Below, in pieces: positions 9,197-17,561 of a stretch of DNA of 64,000 bases. The notes below the pieces were generated by a model. That model saw only the letters and a program-made list of their open reading frames with translations, made no database searches and was not told where the DNA came from. The position numbers and the translations under genes were made by a program. This DNA is from Agathobacter sp. GTDB taxonomy: Bacteria > Bacillota > Clostridia > Lachnospirales > Lachnospiraceae. Where the stretch lies: positions 23,113-87,112 of the forward strand of contig JALEZW010000013.1 in assembly GCA_022772675.1 (NCBI GenBank). Reading direction: 5' to 3'. Numbering within the stretch: the stretch's first letter is position 1; each line of letters begins with the position of its first letter.

Positions 9197-10366
9197 TTAA
9201 ACCAGACGGCTTGGTCCGTCTCCCACCTCTACCACATAAAATTCCGGTGTCTTTCCCACCTTCTCCTCATAAACCTTTGTCAGCTGCTCCTTAAAGGTAT
9301 CAATTGCTTCATCCTTCACAATGCTGACAGTACATCCGCCGAATCCGCCTCCGGTAATGCGGGAGCCGATCACGCCGGGAATCTTCCATGCCTCCTCTGC
9401 AAGGATATCACACTCCTCGCAGGATGTCTCATAGTCATCCCGCAGGGAAACATGGGAGGCATTCATCAGCTTTCCAAAGGTCTCAATATCTTTATTCTTT
9501 AAAGCATCCACTGCCTTTATAGTACGCTGGTTCTCATAAACAGCATGCTTTGCACGGCGGCGGTTTGTCTCATCCTTAATGGAGGATTTATATTTCTCAA
9601 ATTCCTCCTCCGTTAACTCTCCCAGACTCTTGATTCCGCATACTTCCTGCAGATCTTTCAGTGCCTGCGCGCTCTCATTTCGTCTGTCATTGTAGGCAGA
9701 GGTAACCAGGCTGTGCTTAACCAGGCTGTTGGTTACCACAATCTTTGCTCCCTCCAGTGCAATGGGTGCATAAGTATAGGAGAGATCGGCCGTATCAAGG
9801 AAAATGGCATTGTCCTTCTTTCCCATTGCGGAAGCAAACTGATCCATGATTCCGCAGTTGCATCCATTGAAATTATTCTCTGAATACTGGCCGATGAGTG
9901 CCAGATCCTGATTGGTCACGTCAAAGCCAAACATATCCTTTAACATATATCCGGTTACCACCTCAAGGGATGCCGAGGAGGAAAGACCGGATCCATTTGG
10001 AATATTTCCATAAAGTACGATATCCAGTCCACAGTCCAGCTTCATGCCGCGTCCCTCAAATGCCCAGATCACCCCCACCGGATAATTGGTCCACTCACCA
10101 TCCTCCTTGGGTTTCATCTCATCCAGGGAGATTTCAATAACCCCAGGTTTTTCAAAATTCATGGAATAAAACCGAAGGGTTCTGTCGGTGCGCTTTCTTG
10201 CTGCCATATAGGTACCGATTGTCAGTGCACACGGAAAAACATGGCCGCCGTTGTAATCTGTATGTTCACCGATTAAATTTACACGTCCCGGTGCAAAATA
10301 CACACGGATTTCTCCTTCGTCTCCAAACAGTTCCCCAAACTTTGCTAATACATCATTCTCAATCAT
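9197..10366 (-). CDS. galK: galactokinase
   Basis: 389 aa GHMP kinase that phosphorylates galactose at C1 with ATP. The galactokinase signature GRVNLIGEHTDYNGG sits near residue 25, the ATP loop PNGSGLSSSASLEV near 112, and the C-terminal GGGFGGCTVS near 334. The ATG at 10366 is preferred over a frame opening at 10429 because AAGGAG lies directly before it and homologues begin there. It has its own promoter just upstream and is followed by galT. Confidence 0.95.
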   Translation of the reverse strand: MIENDVLAKFGELFGDEGEIRVYFAPGRVNLIGEHTDYNGGHVFPCALTIGTYMAARKRTDRTLRFYSMNFEKPGVIEISLDEMKPKEDGEWTNYPVGVIWAFEGRGMKLDCGLDIVLYGNIPNGSGLSSSASLEVVTGYMLKDMFGFDVTNQDLALIGQYSENNFNGCNCGIMDQFASAMGKKDNAIFLDTADLSYTYAPIALEGAKIVVTNSLVKHSLVTSAYNDRRNESAQALKDLQEVCGIKSLGELTEEEFEKYKSSIKDETNRRRAKHAVYENQRTIKAVDALKNKDIETFGKLMNASHVSLRDDYETSCEECDILAEEAWKIPGVIGSRITGGGFGGCTVSIVKDEAIDTFKEQLTKVYEEKVGKTPEFYVVEVGDGPSRLV

Positions 10367-10440
10367 TTGTCTTCTCCTTTTCATTCTTCTTATGCACCTG
10401 TGAAAAAGCGTACCGCAGGTGCCCTTCACTTGATAATTCC

Positions 10441-10468
10441 ATTATACCAAGTGATATAAACTTTGCAA
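10441..10468 (-). promoter_or_regulatory. galK promoter with nearby TGCAA-type repeats
   Basis: On the minus strand, TTGCAA (10468-10463) and a perfect TATAAT (10446-10441) are spaced by 16 nt, 75 nt before the galK ATG. Just upstream lie GTTGCAAC near 10483 and TTATGCAACATAA near 10503, two small palindromic sites that share TGCAA and could be operators. The promoter is clear; the operator reading is tentative. Confidence 0.65.
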
Positions 10469-10525
10469 TACGCTTTTTGGAAGTTGCAACATTCCTTTGA
10501 ACTTATGCAACATAATTACATATTT

Positions 10526-11635
10526 TTATTTTTGAAAGTCCCGGATAACCTCCAGTGCCGGAAGGACATTTCCATCATAGTCAAATAATGCCTGATTTGC
10601 CCACTCATTTCCACAGGGACCGGGATCCTTCATATACTTTAAGGATGCAGGTGTTGCCCATCCGCTGCCAGGTACCGGAATCCACGCAGGCTCCCACCAG
10701 AAAAAGCCTGATCCCTTGTCATTCTGCACACGGGCTACGCGGTTTAATAAATCCTTCGTAAACTCTGCCTGTCCCTCTTTCGTCATGGGATACTCTATCT
10801 TTGCCACCAGTTCCGGCTTTGTGGCATACCCCTTACGCTCACTGTCCCCAAGCTTTTCGTAATCTTTGTAATCCTCCATGGTATATCCCATGGAAACCTC
10901 TGCAATAATGATTTCCTTTCCATAGCGGGCTGCCATGTCATTCATGTTGTCCTCCAGCATTTGAAGTGTTCCATGCCAGAATGGATAATAGGACATGCCG
11001 ATATAGTCAAAATCCTCTCCCCGCTCCATATAATGGTCGAACCAGTCCCGGTACATCTCATTATTTCCGCCATTATCCAGATGAATCATAAGCGGAATCT
11101 CCGCTTTTACCTCACGGCAGGCTTTGATTCCCGCACTGATAAATCTTGCAATGTTATCATAGTTGGGTTTCTGTCCCTCCGGCCAGAGCAGACCATTGGT
11201 CACCTCATTTCCCACCTGGACCATGGTAACATGAACGCCTGCATCAAGCACTGCTTGTAACGATTCTTTTGTATAGTCATAGACTGCCTGCTCCAGCTGG
11301 TCAGCGTTGTAAAAAGCCCAAGCCTTTGGCTTAATCTGTTTCCCCGGATCTGCCCAGAAATCACTGTAGTGGAAATTCAAAAGGACTCCAAACCCTGCAT
11401 CGGTTACACGCTTTCCGATGGCAATGGTCTCTGCCAGATCATTGCAGCCTGCTCCGTAGGCTTCCCCACTCTCAGAATAGGGATGATTCCAAAGACGAAG
11501 GCGGATGGTATCCACATCGTAATCCTTCATAATATCCAGAATGTCTCTTTCTTTTCCCTGGTCGTAATATTTTGCGCCGCAACGCTCTAATTCCAGCATG
11601 GTTGAAAGATCCATGCCCTTAATAAATCTGCTCAC
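10526..11635 (-). CDS. GH53 arabinogalactan endo-beta-1,4-galactanase (intracellular)
   Basis: About 369 aa from a GTG start. A GH53 TIM barrel: FIKGMDLSTMLELE at the N-terminus, VGNEVTNGLLW with acid/base Glu144, and IIIAEVSMGY with nucleophile Glu246. The GTG at 11635 is preceded by AGGAGAGGAG and begins where GH53 domains begin; the longer frame to 11770 would cross a terminator and a direct repeat. No signal peptide is visible, so it probably acts on imported galacto-oligosaccharides rather than on polymer outside the cell. It lies upstream of galK and galT, and with the GH42 enzyme at 38.4 kb it would form a galactan route. Confidence 0.92.
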   Translation of the reverse strand: MSRFIKGMDLSTMLELERCGAKYYDQGKERDILDIMKDYDVDTIRLRLWNHPYSESGEAYGAGCNDLAETIAIGKRVTDAGFGVLLNFHYSDFWADPGKQIKPKAWAFYNADQLEQAVYDYTKESLQAVLDAGVHVTMVQVGNEVTNGLLWPEGQKPNYDNIARFISAGIKACREVKAEIPLMIHLDNGGNNEMYRDWFDHYMERGEDFDYIGMSYYPFWHGTLQMLEDNMNDMAARYGKEIIIAEVSMGYTMEDYKDYEKLGDSERKGYATKPELVAKIEYPMTKEGQAEFTKDLLNRVARVQNDKGSGFFWWEPAWIPVPGSGWATPASLKYMKDPGPCGNEWANQALFDYDGNVLPALEVIRDFQK

Positions 11636-11651
11636 TTTTTCTCCTCTCCTA

Positions 11652-11711
11652 TCTAGACAGTATGTAATGAACTCCATATTGTCTAGACAATATGTAATGA
11701 ACTCCGCATTG
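11652..11711 (-). repeat. two 30-bp direct repeats containing a 20-bp palindrome (candidate operator)
   Basis: Two head-to-tail copies (11652-11681 and 11682-11711) share TCTAGACA-TATGTAATGAACTCC. Where they join, CATATTGTCTAGACAATATG (11675-11694) is a perfect 20-bp palindrome. It lies directly before the GH53 ribosome site. A TTGTCTAGACAA core resembles GntR/HutC-type operators more than LacI-type ones. The repeat is seen directly; the function is inference. Confidence 0.7.
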
Positions 11712-11745
11712 TCCGGTAACTCCTGTTTCAACTTCACCGTATATG

Positions 11746-11771
11746 AAAAAATCGTGCGGCAGAGCCGCACG
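11746..11771 (-). terminator. Rho-independent terminator
   Basis: On the minus strand CGTGCGGC-TCT-GCCGCACG is followed by A then TTTTTT. It lies 8 nt after the stop of the small zinc-ribbon gene and before the GH53 promoter region, so GH53 is probably transcribed separately from the genes above it. Confidence 0.9.
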
Positions 11772-11779
11772 GTTTCTTC

Positions 11780-11998
11780 TTAGTCAAAATCAAACTTATC
11801 AAACCTCTTGTTCATTGCCTTATATCGGAAGCGTACCATCTCATTTTTTTCCAAAACATCCTCTTCCGTTCCTCTGTACTGGCATCGGATGCAGCTGTAC
11901 ATCTTTGTATCTTTGTCATAGAACATGTCAATATCAAGATCCCTCATAAAGCATGACGGGCATCTGTAATTTAATTTGCCTTTTCCAAGTTGAGCCAT
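11780..11998 (-). CDS. small zinc-ribbon protein
   Basis: 72 aa with CPSC (about residues 13-16) and CIRC (about 36-39), a four-cysteine zinc ribbon, then a charged tail. AAGGAGG lies 10 nt before the ATG. The gene starts 28 nt inside the end of the larger upstream gene and is followed by a terminator. I do not recognise a named family. Small zinc ribbons of this kind usually bind nucleic acid or act as adaptors. Its link to galactan use is only positional. Confidence 0.7.
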   Translation of the reverse strand: MAQLGKGKLNYRCPSCFMRDLDIDMFYDKDTKMYSCIRCQYRGTEEDVLEKNEMVRFRYKAMNKRFDKFDFD

Positions 11999-13803
11999 GT
12001 TGCAAATACCTCCTTATCTGAGATTGTCTTTCTGAATCCAAGCTTAAACATCGGTGAGAATGCATATCCCTCTTCGATATATCCTTCTGCTTCTGTAGAC
12101 GGAGTCAGGGAAACCTTTGTCTCAATCTGTGGAACCGTTGCGCTTACGGCAGTAGCTCCCTGCAGGGATGCTTCACGGCACTTGTATTCATATTCAATTG
12201 TCTTTTCATCTCTGCCTTCGCACTTTAAGGTAATGCCTGTCATATCTTCCGGATACTCGGTGGTACCATAGCAGGCTACCATATATTCATCTAAAGTCAC
12301 CTCTGCAGAGGGATCGCTCATCTGAAGAATATGTCTTTCAATCTTGATGCTGGAAGAACCTTCCTCGAAGTACTCCTTCGTCTGCAGCTTCACAGTAAGT
12401 CCGTGGAACTCAATGGTTACAGGATTCAGAGTCAGGATTCTGGTATTTCCCTCCTGTGAAAAATGTGCGTGTGTCGGGCAGAGACATAAATCAACCTCTT
12501 CCCCATTATATTTAAGTTTCGCACTTCTTACCGTTCCCTCTCCTGCGTAATGGGTAAAGTAACCGGCACGGTATTTCTCCTGAATCAAAAATGGATAGGA
12601 CGCATCCTGTACATGCTTCGTTCCGATTCCCACCGGCCACTCCAGCTTGGCAACATATGGACGAAGGTCTACAATCGCACCACCCTGATCCATGTTGACA
12701 CAGGCTCTCATAAAGGGATCGCAGTACCAGAATAACTGCTTGTCTGAACCATAGAGAATATCTCTCCACAATGCACACTCCGGTTCTGTATAGCCCTTCT
12801 TCTCTCTATAGTAGTCAGCAAACTCTGACATGGTCATGTCTACCAGCTTACCCTCTTTTTTCAGCTGTCCATAGTACTTACAGCCATCACTGTAGGACTT
12901 TTCCAGAAGTTCATATGGGGCTTCCCAGCGTCCCATCTTATTCATCCAGCCCGGTCCAACGAACATCATATTATAGGCATATCCGTTGTTATATTTTTCC
13001 AGATCCCGGTACTGGTCAATCAGGTTATACAGATACGGATACTCCCAGGTCTTGGTATCGTAAATCATGCCGCGAAGCACATTCTGGGGATGGGTACCGA
13101 AATTGGATCCGTTTCCATCATAACACGCGATCAAATCCCGGGACAGATGCGGGATTGCCACAATTCCGCTGTCCTCTGCCTTATTTGCTGCCGGTGCATG
13201 GGTGTTCTGCTTTGACGGAATCCAAGGTGCCCATGGACCTCCGTCAAATAATGTATACCAGGAATTATTACAGGTATGGTAAGCTTTCGGACCTTCCTCC
13301 CAGCAGGTAGCAACAGCGCATTTTACACTGGGATAAGCCTGCTTGATATAGTTGATGAGATCCGCATCCATGTAGTAAGAGCCCGTGGACTCCGGATAAA
13401 ATCCGAAACGCTCATAAAACTTTTCAAATACATCATTGACAATGGCCTTCTTATCCTCCATGGAAAACATCCAGATACAGAAATCCTTTGTCTTATACTT
13501 CTCACGGAATTCCTCACAGGGAAGACCCAGAAGTGAAAGTGCAATCTCATCTCCATACACTTCATGGTCATGCTTTGCAATCTCAACTGCCTCATCATTA
13601 AACAAAGATGCATAAGTCATCTGGATTGTAACCTTAAGTCCATTCTCGTGTGCCAGTCTCTGCTGGGTTTTAAAGATATCCAGTGATTCTGTAAGTAATG
13701 CCTTATCTCCGATATCCTCTTCCTTCCCCTGTCCGGTTACAGTTGCAGAATACTCTGGAACCATCTCCGGACGATGGATAATGTTTACAACAAATTTGTC
13801 CAT
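11971..13803 (-). CDS. unrecognised carbohydrate-active-like protein (NodB/GH57-type barrel suspected)
   Basis: 610 aa. The start ATG at 13803 follows GGGAGG; the frame is open 78 nt further up without a good site. No family is recognised with confidence. The first 300 residues show blocks like the deacetylase/GH57/GH38 barrel: an N-terminal strand FVVNIIHRP, QRLAHENGLKVTIQMTY, GDEIALSLLG, and GFYPESTGSYYMDADLINY, then a long aromatic-rich section (YTLFDGGPWAPWIPS). Residues about 420-610 look like beta-sandwich. No signal peptide is seen. It lies between the LacI regulator and the GH53-galK-galT genes, which points to a cytoplasmic sugar-processing enzyme. It could equally be a new glycoside hydrolase or an isomerase-like enzyme. 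Confidence 0.75.
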   Translation of the reverse strand: MDKFVVNIIHRPEMVPEYSATVTGQGKEEDIGDKALLTESLDIFKTQQRLAHENGLKVTIQMTYASLFNDEAVEIAKHDHEVYGDEIALSLLGLPCEEFREKYKTKDFCIWMFSMEDKKAIVNDVFEKFYERFGFYPESTGSYYMDADLINYIKQAYPSVKCAVATCWEEGPKAYHTCNNSWYTLFDGGPWAPWIPSKQNTHAPAANKAEDSGIVAIPHLSRDLIACYDGNGSNFGTHPQNVLRGMIYDTKTWEYPYLYNLIDQYRDLEKYNNGYAYNMMFVGPGWMNKMGRWEAPYELLEKSYSDGCKYYGQLKKEGKLVDMTMSEFADYYREKKGYTEPECALWRDILYGSDKQLFWYCDPFMRACVNMDQGGAIVDLRPYVAKLEWPVGIGTKHVQDASYPFLIQEKYRAGYFTHYAGEGTVRSAKLKYNGEEVDLCLCPTHAHFSQEGNTRILTLNPVTIEFHGLTVKLQTKEYFEEGSSSIKIERHILQMSDPSAEVTLDEYMVACYGTTEYPEDMTGITLKCEGRDEKTIEYEYKCREASLQGATAVSATVPQIETKVSLTPSTEAEGYIEEGYAFSPMFKLGFRKTISDKEVFATWLNLEKAN

Positions 13804-13836
13804 CTTTCTGTCCTCCCATTGGTAAATATCCTTATC

Positions 13837-13900
13837 TGCGCACTTTGCGCAATCGGTTGTTCTATGGTTATAGTATACCAAGGGCAGCTCTGCATGTCAA
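13837..13900 (-). promoter_or_regulatory. promoter with paired TGCGCA site, candidate LacI-family operator
   Basis: On the minus strand TTGACA (13900-13895) and TATACT (13877-13872) are 17 nt apart. Downstream of the expected start point lies TGCGCAAAGTGCGCA (13851-13837), two TGCGCA palindromes in a 15-bp odd-centred inverted repeat. It could serve the LacI-type regulator encoded just upstream. The promoter is a strong match; the operator is inference. Confidence 0.65.
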
Positions 13901-13936
13901 TGTACAATTTTGATAGATTTAGATTGGCATTTTTGT

Positions 13937-14935
13937 CTACTGTGTCGACTCTTTTAACACTACCTCATAGGATAAAAGCGTAAGTTCCTCCGTGTCTTCC
14001 CCCTCAATCTGAGCCAGAAGATTCCTGCAGGCTTCCATTCCCAGTTCCCTTGCATGAAAGGACAGGGAAGTAATGGAGGGGATATTATTTTCCAGTACGG
14101 AACTGTTATAAAAAGATGCAATCTTTATGTCCTGGGGAACCCGGACCTCTTTCTGCCGGAGTTTTCGTAAAACCTGCCCACAGACAGCATCATCCATACA
14201 CAGAATACAGTCTGCCCCCTTTTCCAGAACCGCTTCCACTGCTGCATCAATTGCCGCCGGGCTCTCTAAATTCCGGAATACCAGCTCTTCCGCCAGCTCT
14301 GACCCTGTCTGTATGTAAGCTTCCTGATATCCTTTCCACCGGTTCTGATTCACCACAAAGGAATCACTGCCCCCCAGCAGGGCAATCCGTTTCATATTTC
14401 TCATCAAAAGAATGGATGTCAGTTCCCTGCAGGCACTCAGATGGTCATTATCCACCTGTTTTACATTCTTATATGTGGTGCTTCCTGTTGTCACAAAAGG
14501 AATATTCTTTTTTAACAGAAGCTCTATCTGCGGATCCTTCAAAGAGGTTCGTAAAAGAACGATTCCATCCACCTTACGGTTTCTTACAATTCTCTCCAAA
14601 CCTGCCACATCATCTTTCTGACTGATGCAGAGCAGGATATCATACTCATGCATTCCTGCGATTTCCTGTATTCCGGTAAGTGCCTCCTGGAAAAAAGGAA
14701 GATCTACCAGTGCATAATTCTCCGGAATCACCACACAGAGATTATAAGTCTTGGACTGCGCCAGTCCTTTGGCAATGACATTAGGCTTATAATCATGTTC
14801 TTCAATATAGTCCAGCACCCGTTTTCTGGTTGCCGCTCCAATCCTGCCCTTTCCCGATATGGCACGGCTCACCGTAGTCTTGGATACCCCCAGTGCTTCT
14901 GCCACATCCGCAATCGTTATAGCATTATTCTTCAT
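13937..14935 (-). CDS. LacI-family transcriptional regulator
   Basis: 332 aa. Residues 6-60 form the LacI helix-turn-helix and hinge (TIADVAEALGVSKTTVSRAISGKGRIGAATRKRVLDYI). A periplasmic-binding-protein-like sugar sensor follows. It probably represses the galactan genes immediately downstream until a galactose-derived inducer is present; this is inferred from position. Its start lies 11 nt inside the end of the L,D-transpeptidase gene, and the ribosome site is weak (GAAGGA at an unusual distance), so expression may depend on coupling to that gene. Confidence 0.92.
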   Translation of the reverse strand: MKNNAITIADVAEALGVSKTTVSRAISGKGRIGAATRKRVLDYIEEHDYKPNVIAKGLAQSKTYNLCVVIPENYALVDLPFFQEALTGIQEIAGMHEYDILLCISQKDDVAGLERIVRNRKVDGIVLLRTSLKDPQIELLLKKNIPFVTTGSTTYKNVKQVDNDHLSACRELTSILLMRNMKRIALLGGSDSFVVNQNRWKGYQEAYIQTGSELAEELVFRNLESPAAIDAAVEAVLEKGADCILCMDDAVCGQVLRKLRQKEVRVPQDIKIASFYNSSVLENNIPSITSLSFHARELGMEACRNLLAQIEGEDTEELTLLSYEVVLKESTQ

Positions 14936-16637
14936 TATTTTTTTGATTGTCCTTCTTTTTTTCTTTTTTGTCCTTGCTTTCCTTCTTAGACTTCTCCGTC
15001 AGCTTTTTATATGCTGCTTCCGCCTCCTGCAGCTTTTTGTAATTCTTTACATTCTGTTTTCCGTCCGCAGATAACTTGTCATAGGAAGTTCTTGCACTGT
15101 CAATTGCATCTTTCGAATCCTTTGTTACCTCCCCGATGGCATCAATCAGCTTTGTTACCGCCTCTGCCTGCTTTTTATCCTCCTCCTTCTTTTTATCAGC
15201 TTCACTTACACTCTCCGTCCCCGGAAGTTCGTAGACCAGTACCGGATAATTTTTTTTAACGTTTTCAAAAATTACCTTTGCTGCATCAAGAGGAAGATTG
15301 ATACACCCGTGGGATCCCGAATATTTGTAAATACTTCCCCCAAAACTGCTGCGCCATGTGGCATCATGCATTCCTACATTTCCCGCAAAAGGCATCCAGT
15401 AGGATACCGGGGTTTCATAATTATCTCCACGAAGAACCGCATCTTTCTTCGTATAAGTGATACCATAGGCCCCTGTGGGCGAACCAAAATTACGGGCAAG
15501 ATTTCCCGATACAAAATCCGACTCGATTACCAGTTTTCCATCTTTATAGAGAAAAAGATGCTGCGCTGTCAGGTTTATCTCCACATAAGAGTTTCCGTAG
15601 TCATTTCCCTCATGGGAATTTGCGGTCATGGAGTAATTTAAGTCTCTTGTAACGGGCTTTCCGGACTTAATCTCTTTTATAATCTCTTCCACTTCCTTAT
15701 CCGTATCCACTTTCCAGCCATAATGGCTCTCCGGAATCGTCACGGTTTTCCCATAAGAAGTCTTAAGAGTTTTTGCCGAATAGCAGGTGTTATATTTTTT
15801 GGCAAGACCTTCCACATACTCCGTAACCTTTGACCGGTCAAGCACCGGCTGTACCTTATCATTCAATGAAAACCATTTTCCGAATACAGATGCATCCAAA
15901 GTCTGGGACTCTTTCCCCACCGTAAAGGTGATTACCGTTTTGGCATACTCATTCATGGTCTTTACGGCATCCAGAAGTTTGTCGTTATCATCCCTAATCT
16001 CAGGATCTGCATAGACTCCCTCTTTGTCAAGATCCAGTGTCTCCCTGAGGCTATTCACTGCCTCTGTAACTGCCTGCTTCATCTTGTCGGCATCAATGGC
16101 AGTTCCCATAATACAGGGCTTTACCGCAAACCCGTTTACAGAATCGTAATCTGCAATGGACGCATCCACAGGTGCCGTCTGGCTCTCTTTATCCATACAG
16201 ACAAGCCCGTTTATTTTCCCTTCCAGCTGTTTTTCATTAAACTTAACAATTGTCTGCCCTGTCACGATCTTCTTCTGGAAAATCTTAACCGGCCATGCAA
16301 AAACTGGCTGTGCCTCTATCATCTGCTTAATCTCATCCCCCCACTCCGGTTCCAATGAAATCTCTTTGCCGCTTATGGTCTCCGTTTTTCCCTCTCTCGT
16401 AACAATATTCAAATGATAGGAATGAATCTCCTCCGTAATCTCATCCATCACTTTCTGTGCCGTATATCCACCGGTCTTTAATCCATCCAAAACCGTTCCC
16501 GGGAAGAAATGACTGTGAAAATAAAATGCCATTCCCAGATAGACAAACAGCACTGCAGCTGCTACGGGAATCAAAATTCCTGCCTTTATTTTTTCCTCTT
16601 TCTTCTTTGTCTGCTCATGCATCTTTTGTTCTCTCAT
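14925..16637 (-). CDS. L,D-transpeptidase (YkuD) with peptidoglycan-binding-like repeats
   Basis: 570 aa. A short cytoplasmic N-terminus and one membrane anchor (about residues 18-40) are followed by two PG_binding_4-like regions. The YkuD catalytic domain (about 345-470) has the active-site block SGSHGCINLP with the nucleophilic Cys. The C-terminal 100 residues are a Lys/Glu-rich, coiled-coil-prone tail ending in poly-charged sequence. It acts outside the membrane and forms 3-3 cross-links in peptidoglycan. The ATG at 16637 follows GGAGG; a second Met at residue 6 is possible. Confidence 0.92.
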   Translation of the reverse strand: MREQKMHEQTKKKEEKIKAGILIPVAAAVLFVYLGMAFYFHSHFFPGTVLDGLKTGGYTAQKVMDEITEEIHSYHLNIVTREGKTETISGKEISLEPEWGDEIKQMIEAQPVFAWPVKIFQKKIVTGQTIVKFNEKQLEGKINGLVCMDKESQTAPVDASIADYDSVNGFAVKPCIMGTAIDADKMKQAVTEAVNSLRETLDLDKEGVYADPEIRDDNDKLLDAVKTMNEYAKTVITFTVGKESQTLDASVFGKWFSLNDKVQPVLDRSKVTEYVEGLAKKYNTCYSAKTLKTSYGKTVTIPESHYGWKVDTDKEVEEIIKEIKSGKPVTRDLNYSMTANSHEGNDYGNSYVEINLTAQHLFLYKDGKLVIESDFVSGNLARNFGSPTGAYGITYTKKDAVLRGDNYETPVSYWMPFAGNVGMHDATWRSSFGGSIYKYSGSHGCINLPLDAAKVIFENVKKNYPVLVYELPGTESVSEADKKKEEDKKQAEAVTKLIDAIGEVTKDSKDAIDSARTSYDKLSADGKQNVKNYKKLQEAEAAYKKLTEKSKKESKDKKEKKKDNQKNNEE

Positions 16638-16732
16638 CTTTTTATCCTCCGTCTCATTAGTATTTTACCAAAGCCGGGAGTATTGTCAATGCAGCAAATC
16701 TTTAAAGTTTTATGAACAAACGGTATTTGATA

Positions 16733-16761
16733 TTGTGAGTACTATTCTTACGTGCTATAAT
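16733..16761 (+). promoter_or_regulatory. promoter with extended -10
   Basis: TTGTGA (16733-16738) and TATAAT (16756-16761) are 17 nt apart, and a TG one base before the -10 makes it an extended -10. It is 24 nt upstream of the PAP2-like gene and on its strand. Confidence 0.75.
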
Positions 16762-16784
16762 CAAAGCCGAAAGGAGCGTCCGGG

Positions 16785-17483
16785 ATGGGAAATATGATAG
16801 GTTCTGTGAAATTACGTTTATACAGTTTTTACAAAAAATATAATCATCTTCTGATACTTTTGTATTTTATTGTGTATATGGCATGGTTTTCCTATGTAGA
16901 GAAGACCGTTACCACACATTTTAATGTTGTACATGTGGCACTGGATGACTATATTCCCTTCTGTGAATATTTTGTCATTCCTTATCTGCTCTGGTTCCCC
17001 TTTGTAGCCTGGGGGGTCCTGTATATGGCATTACATAACAAAAGTGATTACTATAAGCTCTGCGCATTTTTATTTACCGGTATGACCATCTTTTTAATTA
17101 TTTCCACGGTATATCCCAATGGTCATTACCTGCGCCCGACTTATTTCAGCCACCATAATATCTGTACTATGCTCTGTGAATATTTATATGCCACAGATAC
17201 TCCTACTAATCTGTTTCCGAGTATCCATGTGTATAATTCTCTCGGCATTTTCCTTGCCGTGATCAATAATAAACATCTGAGCAAAAATAAAACGGTCTGT
17301 CTCGTTACCCTTTTACTGACCGTAAGCATTATTTTATCCACCATGTTCATCAAACAGCACTCTGTCTTTGATGTGTGCTGTGCCTTTATTCTTGCAGCAG
17401 TTATGAATCTTATTGTTTACCGCCACAGCTGGGCAAGGGTTCCAACCACCGGAAAAGCCGGAAATGGTCTTACTCTGGAATAA
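16785..17483 (+). CDS. PAP2-superfamily membrane phosphatase
   Basis: 232 aa with about six membrane spans. The motifs NLFPSIHVYNSLG (PSxH, about residue 143) and KQHSVFDV (HxxxD, about 190) are the second and third parts of the PAP2 phosphatase signature. In this arrangement it resembles the PAP2_3/inositol-phosphorylceramide-synthase-like branch. It probably removes phosphate from a lipid or polyprenyl pyrophosphate at the membrane. It is transcribed divergently from the L,D-transpeptidase, so a cell-envelope role is plausible. AAAGGAG precedes the ATG. Confidence 0.85.
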   Translation: MGNMIGSVKLRLYSFYKKYNHLLILLYFIVYMAWFSYVEKTVTTHFNVVHVALDDYIPFCEYFVIPYLLWFPFVAWGVLYMALHNKSDYYKLCAFLFTGMTIFLIISTVYPNGHYLRPTYFSHHNICTMLCEYLYATDTPTNLFPSIHVYNSLGIFLAVINNKHLSKNKTVCLVTLLLTVSIILSTMFIKQHSVFDVCCAFILAAVMNLIVYRHSWARVPTTGKAGNGLTLE

Positions 17484-17497
17484 ATACTTCCCTGCAG

Positions 17498-17531
17498 AAA
17501 AAAGTGTACGAAATATTTCGTACACTTTTTT
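17498..17531. terminator. bidirectional terminator, 34-bp perfect palindrome
   Basis: AAAAAAGTGTACGAAAT and its exact complement form a 34-bp palindrome with A and T runs on both sides. It serves the converging PAP2-like gene (+) and MCP-like gene (-). Confidence 0.92.
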
Positions 17532-17561
17532 ATATCCTTACATATTACTTCCCGTCCCTGC

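Noticed and set aside
10430..10500. CcpA (cre) site before galK
   Set aside because: AAAGCGTATTGCA has too many mismatches to the cre consensus.
11701..11770. Longer GH53 start at 11770
   Set aside because: Would place coding sequence across a terminator and the direct repeats; the GTG at 11635 has an ideal ribosome site.
12771..13310. Plus-strand open frame of 179 codons
   Set aside because: Low-complexity shadow of the 610-aa gene on the other strand; composition does not look coding.
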